NCBI GenBank assembly: GCA_902779125.1
Contig: CACZAC010000048.1
Span: 1 to 41,203, forward strand
DNA length: 41,203 nucleotides
Direction of reading: 5' to 3'
DNA from: an uncultured Bacteroidales bacterium
GTDB taxonomy: Bacteria; Bacteroidota; Bacteroidia; Bacteroidales; Muribaculaceae
Position numbers and translations under genes: made by a program. The notes beneath the pieces are model-generated. The model ran no database searches, was not told the DNA's origin, and was given only the letters and a program-made list of their open reading frames with translations. Shown piece after piece: positions 24,232 to 32,382 of the stretch (position 1 is its first letter; every line of letters begins with the position of its first letter).

Positions 24232-25332
24232 ATGAAGGTACTGATTATAAACTGCATCCTCACGACTGCCGAGCACGGCATCATCAAGCGCAAGGAGTCC
24301 ATCGGCGATTGCATGATCAGCAATTTTGCCCGCGGTTTCATTGAACTGGGACACACGGTCACGCTGCTGGCGTCAGAGGAATTCCGCCCCACCGGCAACA
24401 ACGAGAGATTGCCCTTTAAGGTGGTGTATTTCCCGTCGCGCCTGCCGCAGGTGTTCAAGCCCTGTCTGTTGCCTTGGCCCAAAGGGATGCACCGATGGCT
24501 GAAAGCACATGCCGACGCCTATGACCTCGTGATTGCCAGCGAGTCGTTCCAGATTTCCTCACTGATTGCCGCCCGCGTCTGCCCCTCGCGCCTGCTCATC
24601 TGGCAGGAGATGGACCGCCACCAGCGGCTGCTGTTCAAATTGCCGTCCAAGTTCTGGTATCAGGTGATTGTGCCGTCGCTGATGAGCAAGGTGACCATCG
24701 TGCCCCGCAGTGAGCCTGCCGGACGATTCATGCGCCGTTACAGCCGCCATGTGAGCGATGTAATTGTGGACCATGGCACCGATGCCCACACCCTATTCCC
24801 CGGCGACGAGACCGACAAGGCGTTCATCGTCGTTTCCCAACTTGTGGAGCGCAAGCAAGTGGACAGAATCATCAAGAAATTTGCCCGTCTAGTCGCCCAA
24901 GACGCCTATAAAGACTATCGGCTAGACATCATCGGTGACGGAGACCAAGCCAATGCGCTGAAGCATCTGACGGCAACCCTGGGCATCCAGGATAATGTCG
25001 TTTTCCATGGTTTCCTCAGCCACAAGCAACTGGCGGAGCCCCTCAGGCGGGCCACAGCACTGCTGGTGGATACCAGCAGCGACCTCAACATGGTCACCAT
25101 TGCCGAAGCAATCACCAGCGGCACGCCCGTCGTGACCAACACCAAACCCTCCACGGCATCGTTTATTGCCACCAACGGATTGGGCATCGCTCGTGACGGA
25201 TGGGACGAGCACGACCTCATCAAGGTCATCGAGAACTATGACCAGATGCATGAAGCCTGTGTCAGGGAGGGCAAGGAACTGACCAATGTGGCATGTGCCC
25301 GCAAGATGATAGAAATAGCCGGTAACCTGTAA
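24232..25332 (+). CDS. Glycosyltransferase, GT4 family
   Basis: A 366-residue GT-B enzyme. N-terminal MKVLIINCILTTAEHGIIKRKESIGDCMISNFARGFIELGHTVTLLA is a donor/acceptor-facing Rossmann domain. The C-terminal GT4 part shows FIVVSQLVERKQVDRIIKKFARL, DIIGDGDQANALKHLTATLGIQDNVVFHGFLSHKQLAEPLRRATALLVDTSSDLNMVTIAEAITSGTPVVTN, including the family's E-x7-E-like region (MVTIAEAITSGTP). It should add one sugar to the repeat unit. It lies 36 bases after the beta-helix gene and closes the plus-strand run. Confidence 0.9.
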   Translation: MKVLIINCILTTAEHGIIKRKESIGDCMISNFARGFIELGHTVTLLASEEFRPTGNNERLPFKVVYFPSRLPQVFKPCLLPWPKGMHRWLKAHADAYDLVIASESFQISSLIAARVCPSRLLIWQEMDRHQRLLFKLPSKFWYQVIVPSLMSKVTIVPRSEPAGRFMRRYSRHVSDVIVDHGTDAHTLFPGDETDKAFIVVSQLVERKQVDRIIKKFARLVAQDAYKDYRLDIIGDGDQANALKHLTATLGIQDNVVFHGFLSHKQLAEPLRRATALLVDTSSDLNMVTIAEAITSGTPVVTNTKPSTASFIATNGLGIARDGWDEHDLIKVIENYDQMHEACVREGKELTNVACARKMIEIAGNL

Positions 25333-25382
25333 TATTTTTCATCCTTTTCCGCAAAATTCCGTTAGGAACGGCCAGAGCATAG

Positions 25383-25421
25383 GCAGGGGTGCAACGAGGC
25401 AGAGCCGAGTGCAACCCCTGC
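25383..25421. repeat. Inverted repeat after the glycosyltransferase
   Basis: GCAGGGGT (25383-25390) and ACCCCTGC (25414-25421), extended by GCA/TGC with a bulge, enclose a smaller GGC/GCC hairpin. It begins about 50 bases after the stop of the plus-strand glycosyltransferase and may help end that transcript. No T run follows. Confidence 0.5.
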
Positions 25422-25442
25422 AACAGTGAGCACCCATCCTTA

Positions 25443-25720
25443 GCCCCATCGGGGCGGCAGTAATCTTGTATCACCGTGTCGCCCCTAGTGGGGCTATATA
25501 GTCGGGGAATGTCATCCACAGGAGTTCCGCTTCGCTCCACTCCTGCCTATAACCTGTCAGCCCTACGGGCTTAAAAACGGACACCTACGTACTCGCCACC
25601 ATCAAGCAACACCTTTGCCTGTCAGCCCTACGGGCTTAAAAACGGCCACCTGCCCTTTCTGCCTTACAGGCCTATAGGCGGACCATACACTATAACCCTA
25701 CAGGCTTAAAAGCAAGCTCC
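25443..25720. repeat. Cluster of short palindromic repeats (REP-like)
   Basis: Two GCCCC-N3/4-GGGGC palindromes (25443-25455 and 25481-25494) are followed by two identical 28-bp units (25553-25580 and 25618-25645) with core GCCCTACGGGC followed by TTAAAAACGG, and two decayed copies (cores GCCTTACAGGC near 25661-25672 and ACCCTACAGGC near 25695-25706). The 448-bp gap between convergent genes holds nothing else that I can support as coding. Confidence 0.75.
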
Positions 25721-25780
25721 TGCACGGGAAACCTCTACTATAATAAAGCATGTGCAAGTCCTGCAACTCCTTGGTGAGCC

Positions 25781-26737
25781 TTACCCCCTCTTGGAAAAGC
25801 TAATGGCTGCCAAGCGGGGCGACATTGCGTCCTGCACCACCTCGGCACACACCTGCCTGAGCCGCTTGACGAGGTCCCGTGTAAATTCATCGGCGCCCCG
25901 TGCGTTGAGATGCACCCCGTCAATGAAATAATCGTCGTTGTGAACATATTTCGGGTCGTTGGAGAAATCCAGCAACAGGATGCCACGCTGCCGGCACAGG
26001 TCCCGCAACGGCGCTATCAACCTGTCATCCATGCCATACCAATACGGAGAAACGACAAAGACAAAGCGTGTGGCATCGGCCTCGTCAATCATCCTCTTGA
26101 GGCAGGAAATCTTGAGCGAATCCAGCTGGGGCGACTCGATGACCTCGGGGTTGATTTTCAGGGTGTCCAGTGTCCCCTCAATAGGTTGGAAGCCTTTCAA
26201 GGCATCTTCTTGGGCTGGCCTCACGCAATCTGACAGAATCTGCAGGAAACGGGAATTGTAACGGTACATCCTGCTCATCATCTTGTATTTCTCCATCGGG
26301 TCCACCCAAGCGAACACGCTGTCGATGCCAGGGCGGTCGTAATAGGGCCTGAGCCATCCCAGGAATTTGCGGTTGTCCTCACCCGTCAACAGGTCATACA
26401 AGGGCATCACGTCATAGATGACCACCTTGGGGTGATAGCGCTGGCTGATGAGGTGGTAACGGCCGTAATTCAAAATGGCGCCATTCCCGTCCTGACCGCA
26501 GTTATAACACGTCAAGCCCAGAGAATCGGCAATGATGAGGGGATTATAATGATGGATGGCGCGGGATGAGCCGAAAACGAGAATATCCTCGCTCGTCTTG
26601 TTGCAGATATACTCGTTGCGGGCAGTATCGCCGCCACGGGCACAACCCGTCAGGCGCGAGAACACCATTCCTGTCGCCAAGTCAAGCAGGACAACGATAA
26701 GGAAGAAAGCCGCTATTTTGAACAGATGTCGCTTCAT
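25781..26737 (-). CDS. SGNH-like acyltransferase/esterase, partner of the MBOAT protein
   Basis: From the ATG at 26737 the protein has 318 residues. The N-terminal span MKRHLFKIAAFFLIVVLLDLATGMVF anchors it. An SGNH-like domain follows: block I DILVFGSSRAIHHYNP near residues 50-63 and block V DYFIDGVHLNARGADEF near 265-280, giving the Ser and the Asp-x-x-His pair. Such proteins (AlgJ/AlgX, DltD and PatB types) take acetyl groups from a membrane MBOAT protein and put them on polysaccharide. Here the MBOAT gene ends 5 bases upstream. The frame extends to 26869 but that part overlaps the MBOAT gene. Confidence 0.85.
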   Translation of the reverse strand: MKRHLFKIAAFFLIVVLLDLATGMVFSRLTGCARGGDTARNEYICNKTSEDILVFGSSRAIHHYNPLIIADSLGLTCYNCGQDGNGAILNYGRYHLISQRYHPKVVIYDVMPLYDLLTGEDNRKFLGWLRPYYDRPGIDSVFAWVDPMEKYKMMSRMYRYNSRFLQILSDCVRPAQEDALKGFQPIEGTLDTLKINPEVIESPQLDSLKISCLKRMIDEADATRFVFVVSPYWYGMDDRLIAPLRDLCRQRGILLLDFSNDPKYVHNDDYFIDGVHLNARGADEFTRDLVKRLRQVCAEVVQDAMSPRLAAISFSKRG

Positions 26738-26742
26738 GAGGG

Positions 26743-28164
26743 TCAGAATTTGGCGTAAATGAACTGGTCGGCACTGAATACCCCGCAGAGCAAAATCAGC
26801 ACAAGAGTAACAACGGCAGCGCTCCATCGCACCACGGCACGCCTGTTGTCGAGCAAGCGGCAATGGCAAGGGAAGAACTCGTCAAGGAAATCCTTGGCAA
26901 ACAACATGCCGACGCCTAACGCCATCAGCGCCGAATCGGTCGCCGTGGGCATGAAGACGGCATGAGCGTGCGACAGCGACAGGTCGAATATCCTGGCAAT
27001 AACACCGCAGGCATCGCCCAACGTGGGCATACGGAAGAAAATCCATGCAAAGTTCACCACCAGGAAGGTGATGATAACCTTGACGGTCTTGCCCGCCAAG
27101 CCATAGCGGCAACGCTGCTGGTTGAGCATTTTCTCGACAATCTGGCAGATGCCGTGCATGCAGCCCCACACGATGAACGTCCAGTTGGCACCGTGCCACA
27201 CACCACTCACCAGGAACGTCACAAAGATGTTCCAGTAGTTGCGCAGCCGCGAACAACGGCTACCGCCCATCGGGATGTAGATATAGTCCTTGAGCCATGT
27301 GGACAGCGAGATGTGCCAGCGATGCCAGAAATCGGTCACACTGACCGCAAAATAAGGACGACGGAAGTTCTCGGTCAATTCAAAGCCCAAAGTCTTGCCC
27401 ACGCCGATTGCCATGAGCGAGTAGCCCGCAAAATCGGCATAAATCTGTATCGTATAGCACACGCTAGCCACAAAGCAGGAGATGCCCGAATAATACATAT
27501 AATTGGGCAACACCGTGTCAACATAGAGCGCCACGCGGTCGGCGACCACCACCTTCATGAACATGCCCCACAATATGAGCCGCAGGCCCTCGGTGACCTT
27601 GGCACGGTCGTATTGCGGACGCAACGACTTCAATTGCGGGATGACGAGAGACGCCTTGTTGATGGGACCCGACAGGATGCTGGGGAAGAACGAGACAAAC
27701 AAGGCATAGGTCAAGAAATCGCGCTCAGCCTCCTGGCGCTTGTAATAGACGTCCCACAGGTAGCCCAGTGCCTGGAAGGTGAAGAACGAGATGCCAATCG
27801 GCACCGCCCAGTTCAAGCCCGGCAACTGGAAGTGCAGCCCGGCAAGCGACAGCGCCTCACTCAGGCTGTCGTTGATGAAGTTGAAATACTTGAACACCAC
27901 CAGCGGCAACAGTGCCAGTATCACCCCAGCAGTGACCACCGCTCTCGAGCGCCTGGTGCCGTCCAGCCTGAGTGCCGCCCAATAGGTCACCACGGTCACC
28001 CCCATGAGTATCAAGGCATACACCGGTTCCCACTGCATATAGAGCAGATAACTCACCACCAGCAGGAACAGGTTCCTAGCCTTGCCGTAACGTGCCGGAA
28101 TGACATAGTACAGCAAGAAGATGAGCGGAAACAGCACTATAAAGTTAATCGAGTTGTAAACCAT
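26743..28164 (-). CDS. MBOAT family O-acyltransferase
   Basis: From the ATG at 28164 the protein has 473 residues with about 11-12 spans. MVYNSINFIVLFPLIFLLYYVIP and RNLFLLVVSYLLYMQWEP are the usual AlgI-like opening. FWHRWHISLSTWLKDYIYIPMGGSRCS and VSGVWHGANWTFIVWGCMHG carry the MBOAT core with the catalytic His of WHG near residue 320. It passes acyl groups across the membrane to the SGNH partner encoded immediately downstream. The -7 box at 28199-28192 argues against the upstream start at 28194. Confidence 0.92.
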   Translation of the reverse strand: MVYNSINFIVLFPLIFLLYYVIPARYGKARNLFLLVVSYLLYMQWEPVYALILMGVTVVTYWAALRLDGTRRSRAVVTAGVILALLPLVVFKYFNFINDSLSEALSLAGLHFQLPGLNWAVPIGISFFTFQALGYLWDVYYKRQEAERDFLTYALFVSFFPSILSGPINKASLVIPQLKSLRPQYDRAKVTEGLRLILWGMFMKVVVADRVALYVDTVLPNYMYYSGISCFVASVCYTIQIYADFAGYSLMAIGVGKTLGFELTENFRRPYFAVSVTDFWHRWHISLSTWLKDYIYIPMGGSRCSRLRNYWNIFVTFLVSGVWHGANWTFIVWGCMHGICQIVEKMLNQQRCRYGLAGKTVKVIITFLVVNFAWIFFRMPTLGDACGVIARIFDLSLSHAHAVFMPTATDSALMALGVGMLFAKDFLDEFFPCHCRLLDNRRAVVRWSAAVVTLVLILLCGVFSADQFIYAKF

Positions 28165-28191
28165 TGGGCAGTGACTGCTGATGTGAATCCA

Positions 28192-28199
28192 CAAAGGTA
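28192..28199 (-). promoter_or_regulatory. -7 promoter element of the MBOAT-SGNH operon
   Basis: The minus strand reads TACCTTTG, a perfect -7 box. No clear TTTG occurs 19-21 bases upstream. Transcription would start near 28185, about 20 bases before the ATG at 28164. Confidence 0.5.
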
Positions 28200-28307
28200 C
28201 AATTAATTTGGTTAATAGACAGTTTCAGTTGTCAGTTTTAAGTTTTTGGCTGCAATAAACCATCCTGTTAATCGTTAAAATAATAGAATAAGGACAATCT
28301 AAAGACT

Positions 28308-29816
28308 ATGGCCATGAAAGTTCGCTTAACGATACTTATCCTGTGCCTTCTTGGCGCCATCGGCTTTCATCTGTACGCCCAGGGAGGCTTGCGGCCCCGT
28401 GGTGACGTGAACTGTGACTGGTCAACAGATATCAATGACCTTACCGCACTCATCGACAGCGTGATGAGAGGCGTGGAGTATGACCAATTGTACACCTATG
28501 CCATCGACATCAACGACGACCACGCCATCGATATTCAAGACATCACCATGCTGATTGATGGCCTGCAGTATGGTGACCTGCCACCCATGCCCACCTTCTC
28601 GGGCACGCTACCCGTGCTGTATATCAACACCAACGACCACCTCGATATCGTGAGCAAGGAAGAATACCTGCATGCCGACTGGTGGCTCGACGCCATGGGC
28701 ATCGACGGCTATACTTCCATCGGATCCTCCACTAACCCGCTCGGGATGCAGATTAAAGGGCATGGCAACTACACCTGGATAGTGTTTCCCGAAAAACCCT
28801 ACCGCATCAAGCTCGATACCAAACAGTCCCTGATGGGCATGAAGAGCAACAAGCACTTCTGCCTGCTGCCGCATGCCGATGACCTCTATGCGAAGCTGAA
28901 AAACACGATGGGGTTTGAGTTGAGCCGCCGCATCGGACTGTCGTACACGCCTGCCCAAGCACCCGTCGAGGTGGTGCTCAACGGGCAATATATCGGTCTG
29001 TACTTCCTCACCGAGAAAATACGCGTGGACAAGAATCGTGTCAATATTGAGGAACAGGACGACGGTGAAACCAATTGGAACAACATCACTGGTGGCTGGC
29101 TTATCGAAATCGACAACTACTTTGAGGACAACACCATCAAAATCAAAGAAAGAGATGGGGGCAATTGGTATGACTGGCTATGGATTACGCCACACTCGCC
29201 CGAGAACTTATCCTCGCAGCAACAGTCTTATATCAAACAGTTCATCGAGAAGGCAAATGCCGCAATCTACACACCCAATAAACTTAATACCGAATGGGAA
29301 AAATACATAGACATCGATTCGCTCGCCTGCTTCTATATCGTTGCCGAAATCATCGATAATCTCGAGTGTTTCTACGGCAGCTGCTACATGCACAAGCACA
29401 AGGGCGACTCAATGAAATTGATTTTCGGCCCAGTATGGGACATGGGGCAATCTTTTGAGAGAATCAACCTAACCGATGCCACCAGTTTCCATTATTTCAT
29501 CTATCAGGATGAGTATTTTCATTCCCACTGGATTAAGGAAATCGCCAAATTCCCTCATTTCCAAAGAGTTGTCAACAGCCATTGGCAAGAGTTTTACGCT
29601 TCGGGCTTCAATGGGCTGGATATCGACAAGATGATTGACGACCATGTTGCTGCCATACGCTCGGCTTGGTCCTGTCATGCCGTGCGGTGGAGGTATTGGG
29701 ATTGGCTCAATATTGACTATGCTGCCGCTCAATACAAATCCTATATCCACAGCAAAATCGACTGGCTGCAGTCACAATGGGGCTTCGACCCAAGTGTTGA
29801 CCCCAATGAGCACTAA
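28308..29816 (+). CDS. Secreted CotH-family protein with N-terminal dockerin-like repeats
   Basis: A 502-residue protein with a signal peptide (about residues 1-25; an ATG two codons later is also possible). Two dockerin/EF-hand-like repeats follow: RGDVNCDWSTDINDLTALIDSV (about 31-52) and DINDDHAIDIQDITMLIDGL (about 66-85). The rest is a CotH domain: PVLYINTNDHLDIVSKEEYLHAD, MQIKGHGNYTWIVFPEKPYRIKLD, NKHFCLLPHADDLYAKLKNTMGFELSRRIG, VVLNGQYIGLYFLTEKIRVDKNRVNI and IFGPVWDMGQSFERIN. CotH of spore formers is a protein kinase of surface proteins. Bacteroidota members are mostly uncharacterised. It is divergent from the MBOAT operon and inside the glycan locus, so a role in surface assembly is possible but not shown. 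Confidence 0.85.
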   Translation: MAMKVRLTILILCLLGAIGFHLYAQGGLRPRGDVNCDWSTDINDLTALIDSVMRGVEYDQLYTYAIDINDDHAIDIQDITMLIDGLQYGDLPPMPTFSGTLPVLYINTNDHLDIVSKEEYLHADWWLDAMGIDGYTSIGSSTNPLGMQIKGHGNYTWIVFPEKPYRIKLDTKQSLMGMKSNKHFCLLPHADDLYAKLKNTMGFELSRRIGLSYTPAQAPVEVVLNGQYIGLYFLTEKIRVDKNRVNIEEQDDGETNWNNITGGWLIEIDNYFEDNTIKIKERDGGNWYDWLWITPHSPENLSSQQQSYIKQFIEKANAAIYTPNKLNTEWEKYIDIDSLACFYIVAEIIDNLECFYGSCYMHKHKGDSMKLIFGPVWDMGQSFERINLTDATSFHYFIYQDEYFHSHWIKEIAKFPHFQRVVNSHWQEFYASGFNGLDIDKMIDDHVAAIRSAWSCHAVRWRYWDWLNIDYAAAQYKSYIHSKIDWLQSQWGFDPSVDPNEH

Positions 29817-29856
29817 TCCCATCAACAAAAACTGATGCTGAAAACCGGACGGATGC

Positions 29857-30136
29857 AATTCAATGCACTAGTGTCCCGTTAGAATCAGGAATATGATAAA
29901 GATGTGCCTCTGAACCCTGCGGGGCTAATGCGAATTTCACGAACCTTTAGCTCGGCGTAGCCAATTTAACTAATTTGATGCTAGTATTTTAATCTATTCG
30001 TGAGATTTGTATAATTAGCGCAATTAGCATTAAGTGATTTCAAATCCGTGCGCTTGGATGTCCCTCATAACAATCTGACTATAAATAACTTACACCCGTC
30101 TTGTCGATTATTAACGGGACACTAATGAATTCAATG
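29857..30136. mobile_element. MITE-like element, 262 bp, with 16-bp terminal inverted repeats and 9-bp target duplication
   Basis: The ends are CACTAGTGTCCCGTTA (29866-29881) and TAACGGGACACTAATG (30112-30127), reverse complements with one mismatch in 16. The element is flanked on both sides by the identical 9-mer AATTCAATG (29857-29865 and 30128-30136), as left by a transposase. It carries no transposase gene. The interior is AT rich with partial inverted repeats around TTTCACGAA and TTCGTGAGATTT. It fills the gap 29817-30130. The right copy of the 9-mer contains the stop codon of the adjacent glycosyltransferase, so the insertion spared the protein. Confidence 0.85.
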
Positions 30137-31198
30137 AGGAAAAAGCTGCTGACGGGTCGCGGCAGCAATCGTATCCCAATTATACTTTTCAAGGTCGTAA
30201 AGCTGCTCCTCGGCTGGGCAGTCCAGCAGGCGGGTAATGGCGGCACACAGCGAGTCGACGTCGCTCACGACAAAATAGTCGGTCTCGGGGAGTTCTACCT
30301 GTCGCGTACCGGGAATGTCACTGCACAGGATGGGCAGCCCGTAGGCCATCGCTTCGAGCAAGACCATCGGGAAACCCTCGTTGACCGACGGCAGGACGAA
30401 GGCACGGGCATGGCTATAAAGCTGACGCAGGTCCTCGCCCGTGGTGAATCCCGTAAAAACCACCTTCTTATTTACGTCTAACCGCTCCAGCTGCTCCCGA
30501 TAAAGGCTGTCATGGTCACTGGCTCCGGCGATAACGACCTGAGCGACCTGCGGCAGGCGGTTGGCAGCCTGAACGAGATACTCAAAACCCTTTTCGGGCG
30601 TGAGACGGCCCACGGCGAGCAGGTAGCCACCAGCAACGATGCCATGCTTCTCAAGAAAAGCAGTGGAATCGCTGCGTGTCACGGGGTCGATGCCGTTGGG
30701 GATGAAAACGCTTTTATCCATAGCGCCACACTTCTCCATCTGGTAACGGTTGACAAAGATGATGCGGTTGCTATAGTGGAGAGAAATACGCTCGCACTGG
30801 CGCAGCAGCCAACGAGCGGGCGCATTCCACTTGCTGTGCTCATAGTTGGGGCTGTGGTAGGTCAGCACCACGGGCAGTCCCATCAGGCGCACTAGCGGAG
30901 CAAACATGCCGGGACCGATGTTGTGGATATGGACCACGTCGGGACGGTGAGAGAGGATGTGCAGAACGCTCAGCAAGGTGTGCCACACCGCTTCAAAGCC
31001 CTTGATGCGGGTCGAGGGCAGGTCAACGTACTCGATGTTGGGGAAAGACTGTGACGACTGCTCGGTGAGATAGGCACGACGGCGGTAGAGACGCACGTGC
31101 ACATCATCCATGTGGGTATAAAGATGGTAGCTGTGAGCTTCAACGCCACCCTGGATACCAGGGAAACCGCGTGTGCCGATCACCGCTACCGTCTTCAT
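30131..31198 (-). CDS. Glycosyltransferase, GT4 family with DUF1972-type N-terminus
   Basis: From the ATG at 31198 the protein has 355 residues (an in-frame ATG three codons earlier also exists). MKTVAVIGTRGFPGIQGGVEAHSYHLYTHM is the DUF1972 signature, found in rhamnosyl- and related transferases. VVHIHNIGPGMFAPLV and the C-terminal YLLAVGRLTPEKGFEYLVQAANRLPQ, HARAFVLPSVNEGFPMVLLEAMAYGLPILCSDIPG are GT4 hallmarks. It adds a sugar in glycan assembly. The TGA stop lies inside the target duplication of the MITE. Confidence 0.9.
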   Translation of the reverse strand: MKTVAVIGTRGFPGIQGGVEAHSYHLYTHMDDVHVRLYRRRAYLTEQSSQSFPNIEYVDLPSTRIKGFEAVWHTLLSVLHILSHRPDVVHIHNIGPGMFAPLVRLMGLPVVLTYHSPNYEHSKWNAPARWLLRQCERISLHYSNRIIFVNRYQMEKCGAMDKSVFIPNGIDPVTRSDSTAFLEKHGIVAGGYLLAVGRLTPEKGFEYLVQAANRLPQVAQVVIAGASDHDSLYREQLERLDVNKKVVFTGFTTGEDLRQLYSHARAFVLPSVNEGFPMVLLEAMAYGLPILCSDIPGTRQVELPETDYFVVSDVDSLCAAITRLLDCPAEEQLYDLEKYNWDTIAAATRQQLFPH

Positions 31199-31285
31199 AA
31201 TTTTCAAGTTTTCAGTTGGCAGTTTTCAGTTGAATGAGAATTGTCAACTATTAACTATTCTCTATTAACTATTAACCAAACAGCC

Positions 31286-32305
31286 TTAGTCCCAGCAGAG
31301 GTCTTGACCCTTGCGGATGCGCCACTTGTTCTTGAGCACCCACATGATGGGCACCCAGGGGCGTCGCACCATGTCGTGGCGCTCGGTGACGATGAAGGTG
31401 CAGTTGCGCTTGCAGTTGCGCACCTTTTCCATCGCCTCGCGGGCCTTGTCGCTGTTCATGATGTTCTCGAAGGAATCCTCCTTGATGTTGCCCAGAATCC
31501 ATTCCTCGCCACTGCCGTTGCATGGGGTGACGTTACCCCACGGGTCGATAAAGAAGAAATCGCTCAATGCGCCACAGGGCGGACGGTACTCGTCGGTATC
31601 GCCACGCAGGCGGCGATGGATAGAACGGTTGAAGTAGGCACGGCCATAGTCCTTGAGGCGGTCCTTCAAGTGACGGCGCTTGCTGGTGAGCAGGGCCTTG
31701 ACAAAGAGTTCGTGCTGACGCAGGGCCTCCTCGCTCTCAATCTGGTTGTCCTCCTTGTGGAAGTACCACGAGTTGTGGACGGCGCTGTTACCCAATTCCA
31801 CATCCAGGGCCACACACAGGTCATAGAGATGGAGCAAATCCTTATAGTTGTCGGGGGATATAACGACCGAAAAACCGATGTTCTTGCACTTGGTTTTCTT
31901 CAACTCCAGCATCGTGCGCAAGGCATGGTCAAAGCCGTCCTTGAGACCACGCTTGGCATCATTGATTTTGGGCAGACCCTCCACACTGACACGAATGAGA
32001 ATATTGGGAAATCTGTTGGCAAGTTCAACGATTTTCTCGGTGTTGTAACCGTTAGTGCTCAGTTCGAGCAGTCGGGATTTGGGATAGAGGATTTCAAAAA
32101 TCTTATCGATGTCACGACGCAACGTAGGCTCTCCGCCCGTGATGTTGATGCGCAACCCCGCAGGCAGACTCTCGTAGAAGGAGGCGTCTATTTCTTCATT
32201 AGGGTGGGTCTGGAACTTCCAGATATTGCACATGTTACACTGCGCATTGCACCTGAAAGTGGTGATCAGACTTCCCTGAATCACATTCTTCATTGCTATC
32301 GTCAA
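31286..32305 (-). CDS. Radical SAM protein with SPASM-like C-terminal domain
   Basis: A 339-residue enzyme. The [4Fe-4S] motif CNAQCNMC has cysteines at 19, 23 and 26, followed by INITGGEPTLRRD (about 54-65), the SAM-binding GGE motif. A C-terminal region PPCGALSDFFFIDPWGNVTPCNG (about 240-262) is SPASM/Twitch-like, with two cysteines for a second cluster; a further CKRNC pair is near the end. Substrates of the family range from peptides to sugars. Neighbouring genes are glycosyltransferases, so an activity on a sugar or a small peptide linked to the glycan is possible. ATGs at 32305 and 32293 are both acceptable starts. A TACCTTTG box lies at 32360-32353. Confidence 0.88.
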   Translation of the reverse strand: MTIAMKNVIQGSLITTFRCNAQCNMCNIWKFQTHPNEEIDASFYESLPAGLRINITGGEPTLRRDIDKIFEILYPKSRLLELSTNGYNTEKIVELANRFPNILIRVSVEGLPKINDAKRGLKDGFDHALRTMLELKKTKCKNIGFSVVISPDNYKDLLHLYDLCVALDVELGNSAVHNSWYFHKEDNQIESEEALRQHELFVKALLTSKRRHLKDRLKDYGRAYFNRSIHRRLRGDTDEYRPPCGALSDFFFIDPWGNVTPCNGSGEEWILGNIKEDSFENIMNSDKAREAMEKVRNCKRNCTFIVTERHDMVRRPWVPIMWVLKNKWRIRKGQDLCWD

Positions 32306-32352
32306 TAAGCCTTATTACACTATTTTAACTAGAGTAATAGCAAAATATTGTG

Positions 32353-32360
32353 CAAAGGTA
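32353..32360 (-). promoter_or_regulatory. -7 promoter element of the radical SAM gene
   Basis: The minus strand reads TACCTTTG about 48 bases upstream of the ATG. A TTTG stands 23 bases further upstream, which is longer than the normal spacing, so only the -7 element is clear. Confidence 0.5.
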
Positions 32361-32382
32361 ATAAAAAAACGTAATGTGACTG

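Noticed and set aside
26962-28206. 414-residue plus-strand frame opposite the MBOAT gene
   Set aside because: Its composition (His, Arg, Gln rich) is that of an antisense shadow, and the minus-strand protein is a clear MBOAT enzyme.
29866-30127. A transposase gene within the MITE-like element
   Set aside because: 262 bp is too short, and no frame longer than a few dozen codons is present.
31286-32305. A peptide-maturation (RiPP) cluster around the radical SAM gene
   Set aside because: No short precursor-like frame, transporter or peptidase is found next to it. The neighbours are glycosyltransferases.
31241-32308. 355-residue plus-strand frame opposite the radical SAM gene
   Set aside because: The minus strand carries intact radical SAM motifs. 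The plus-strand frame has no recognisable features.
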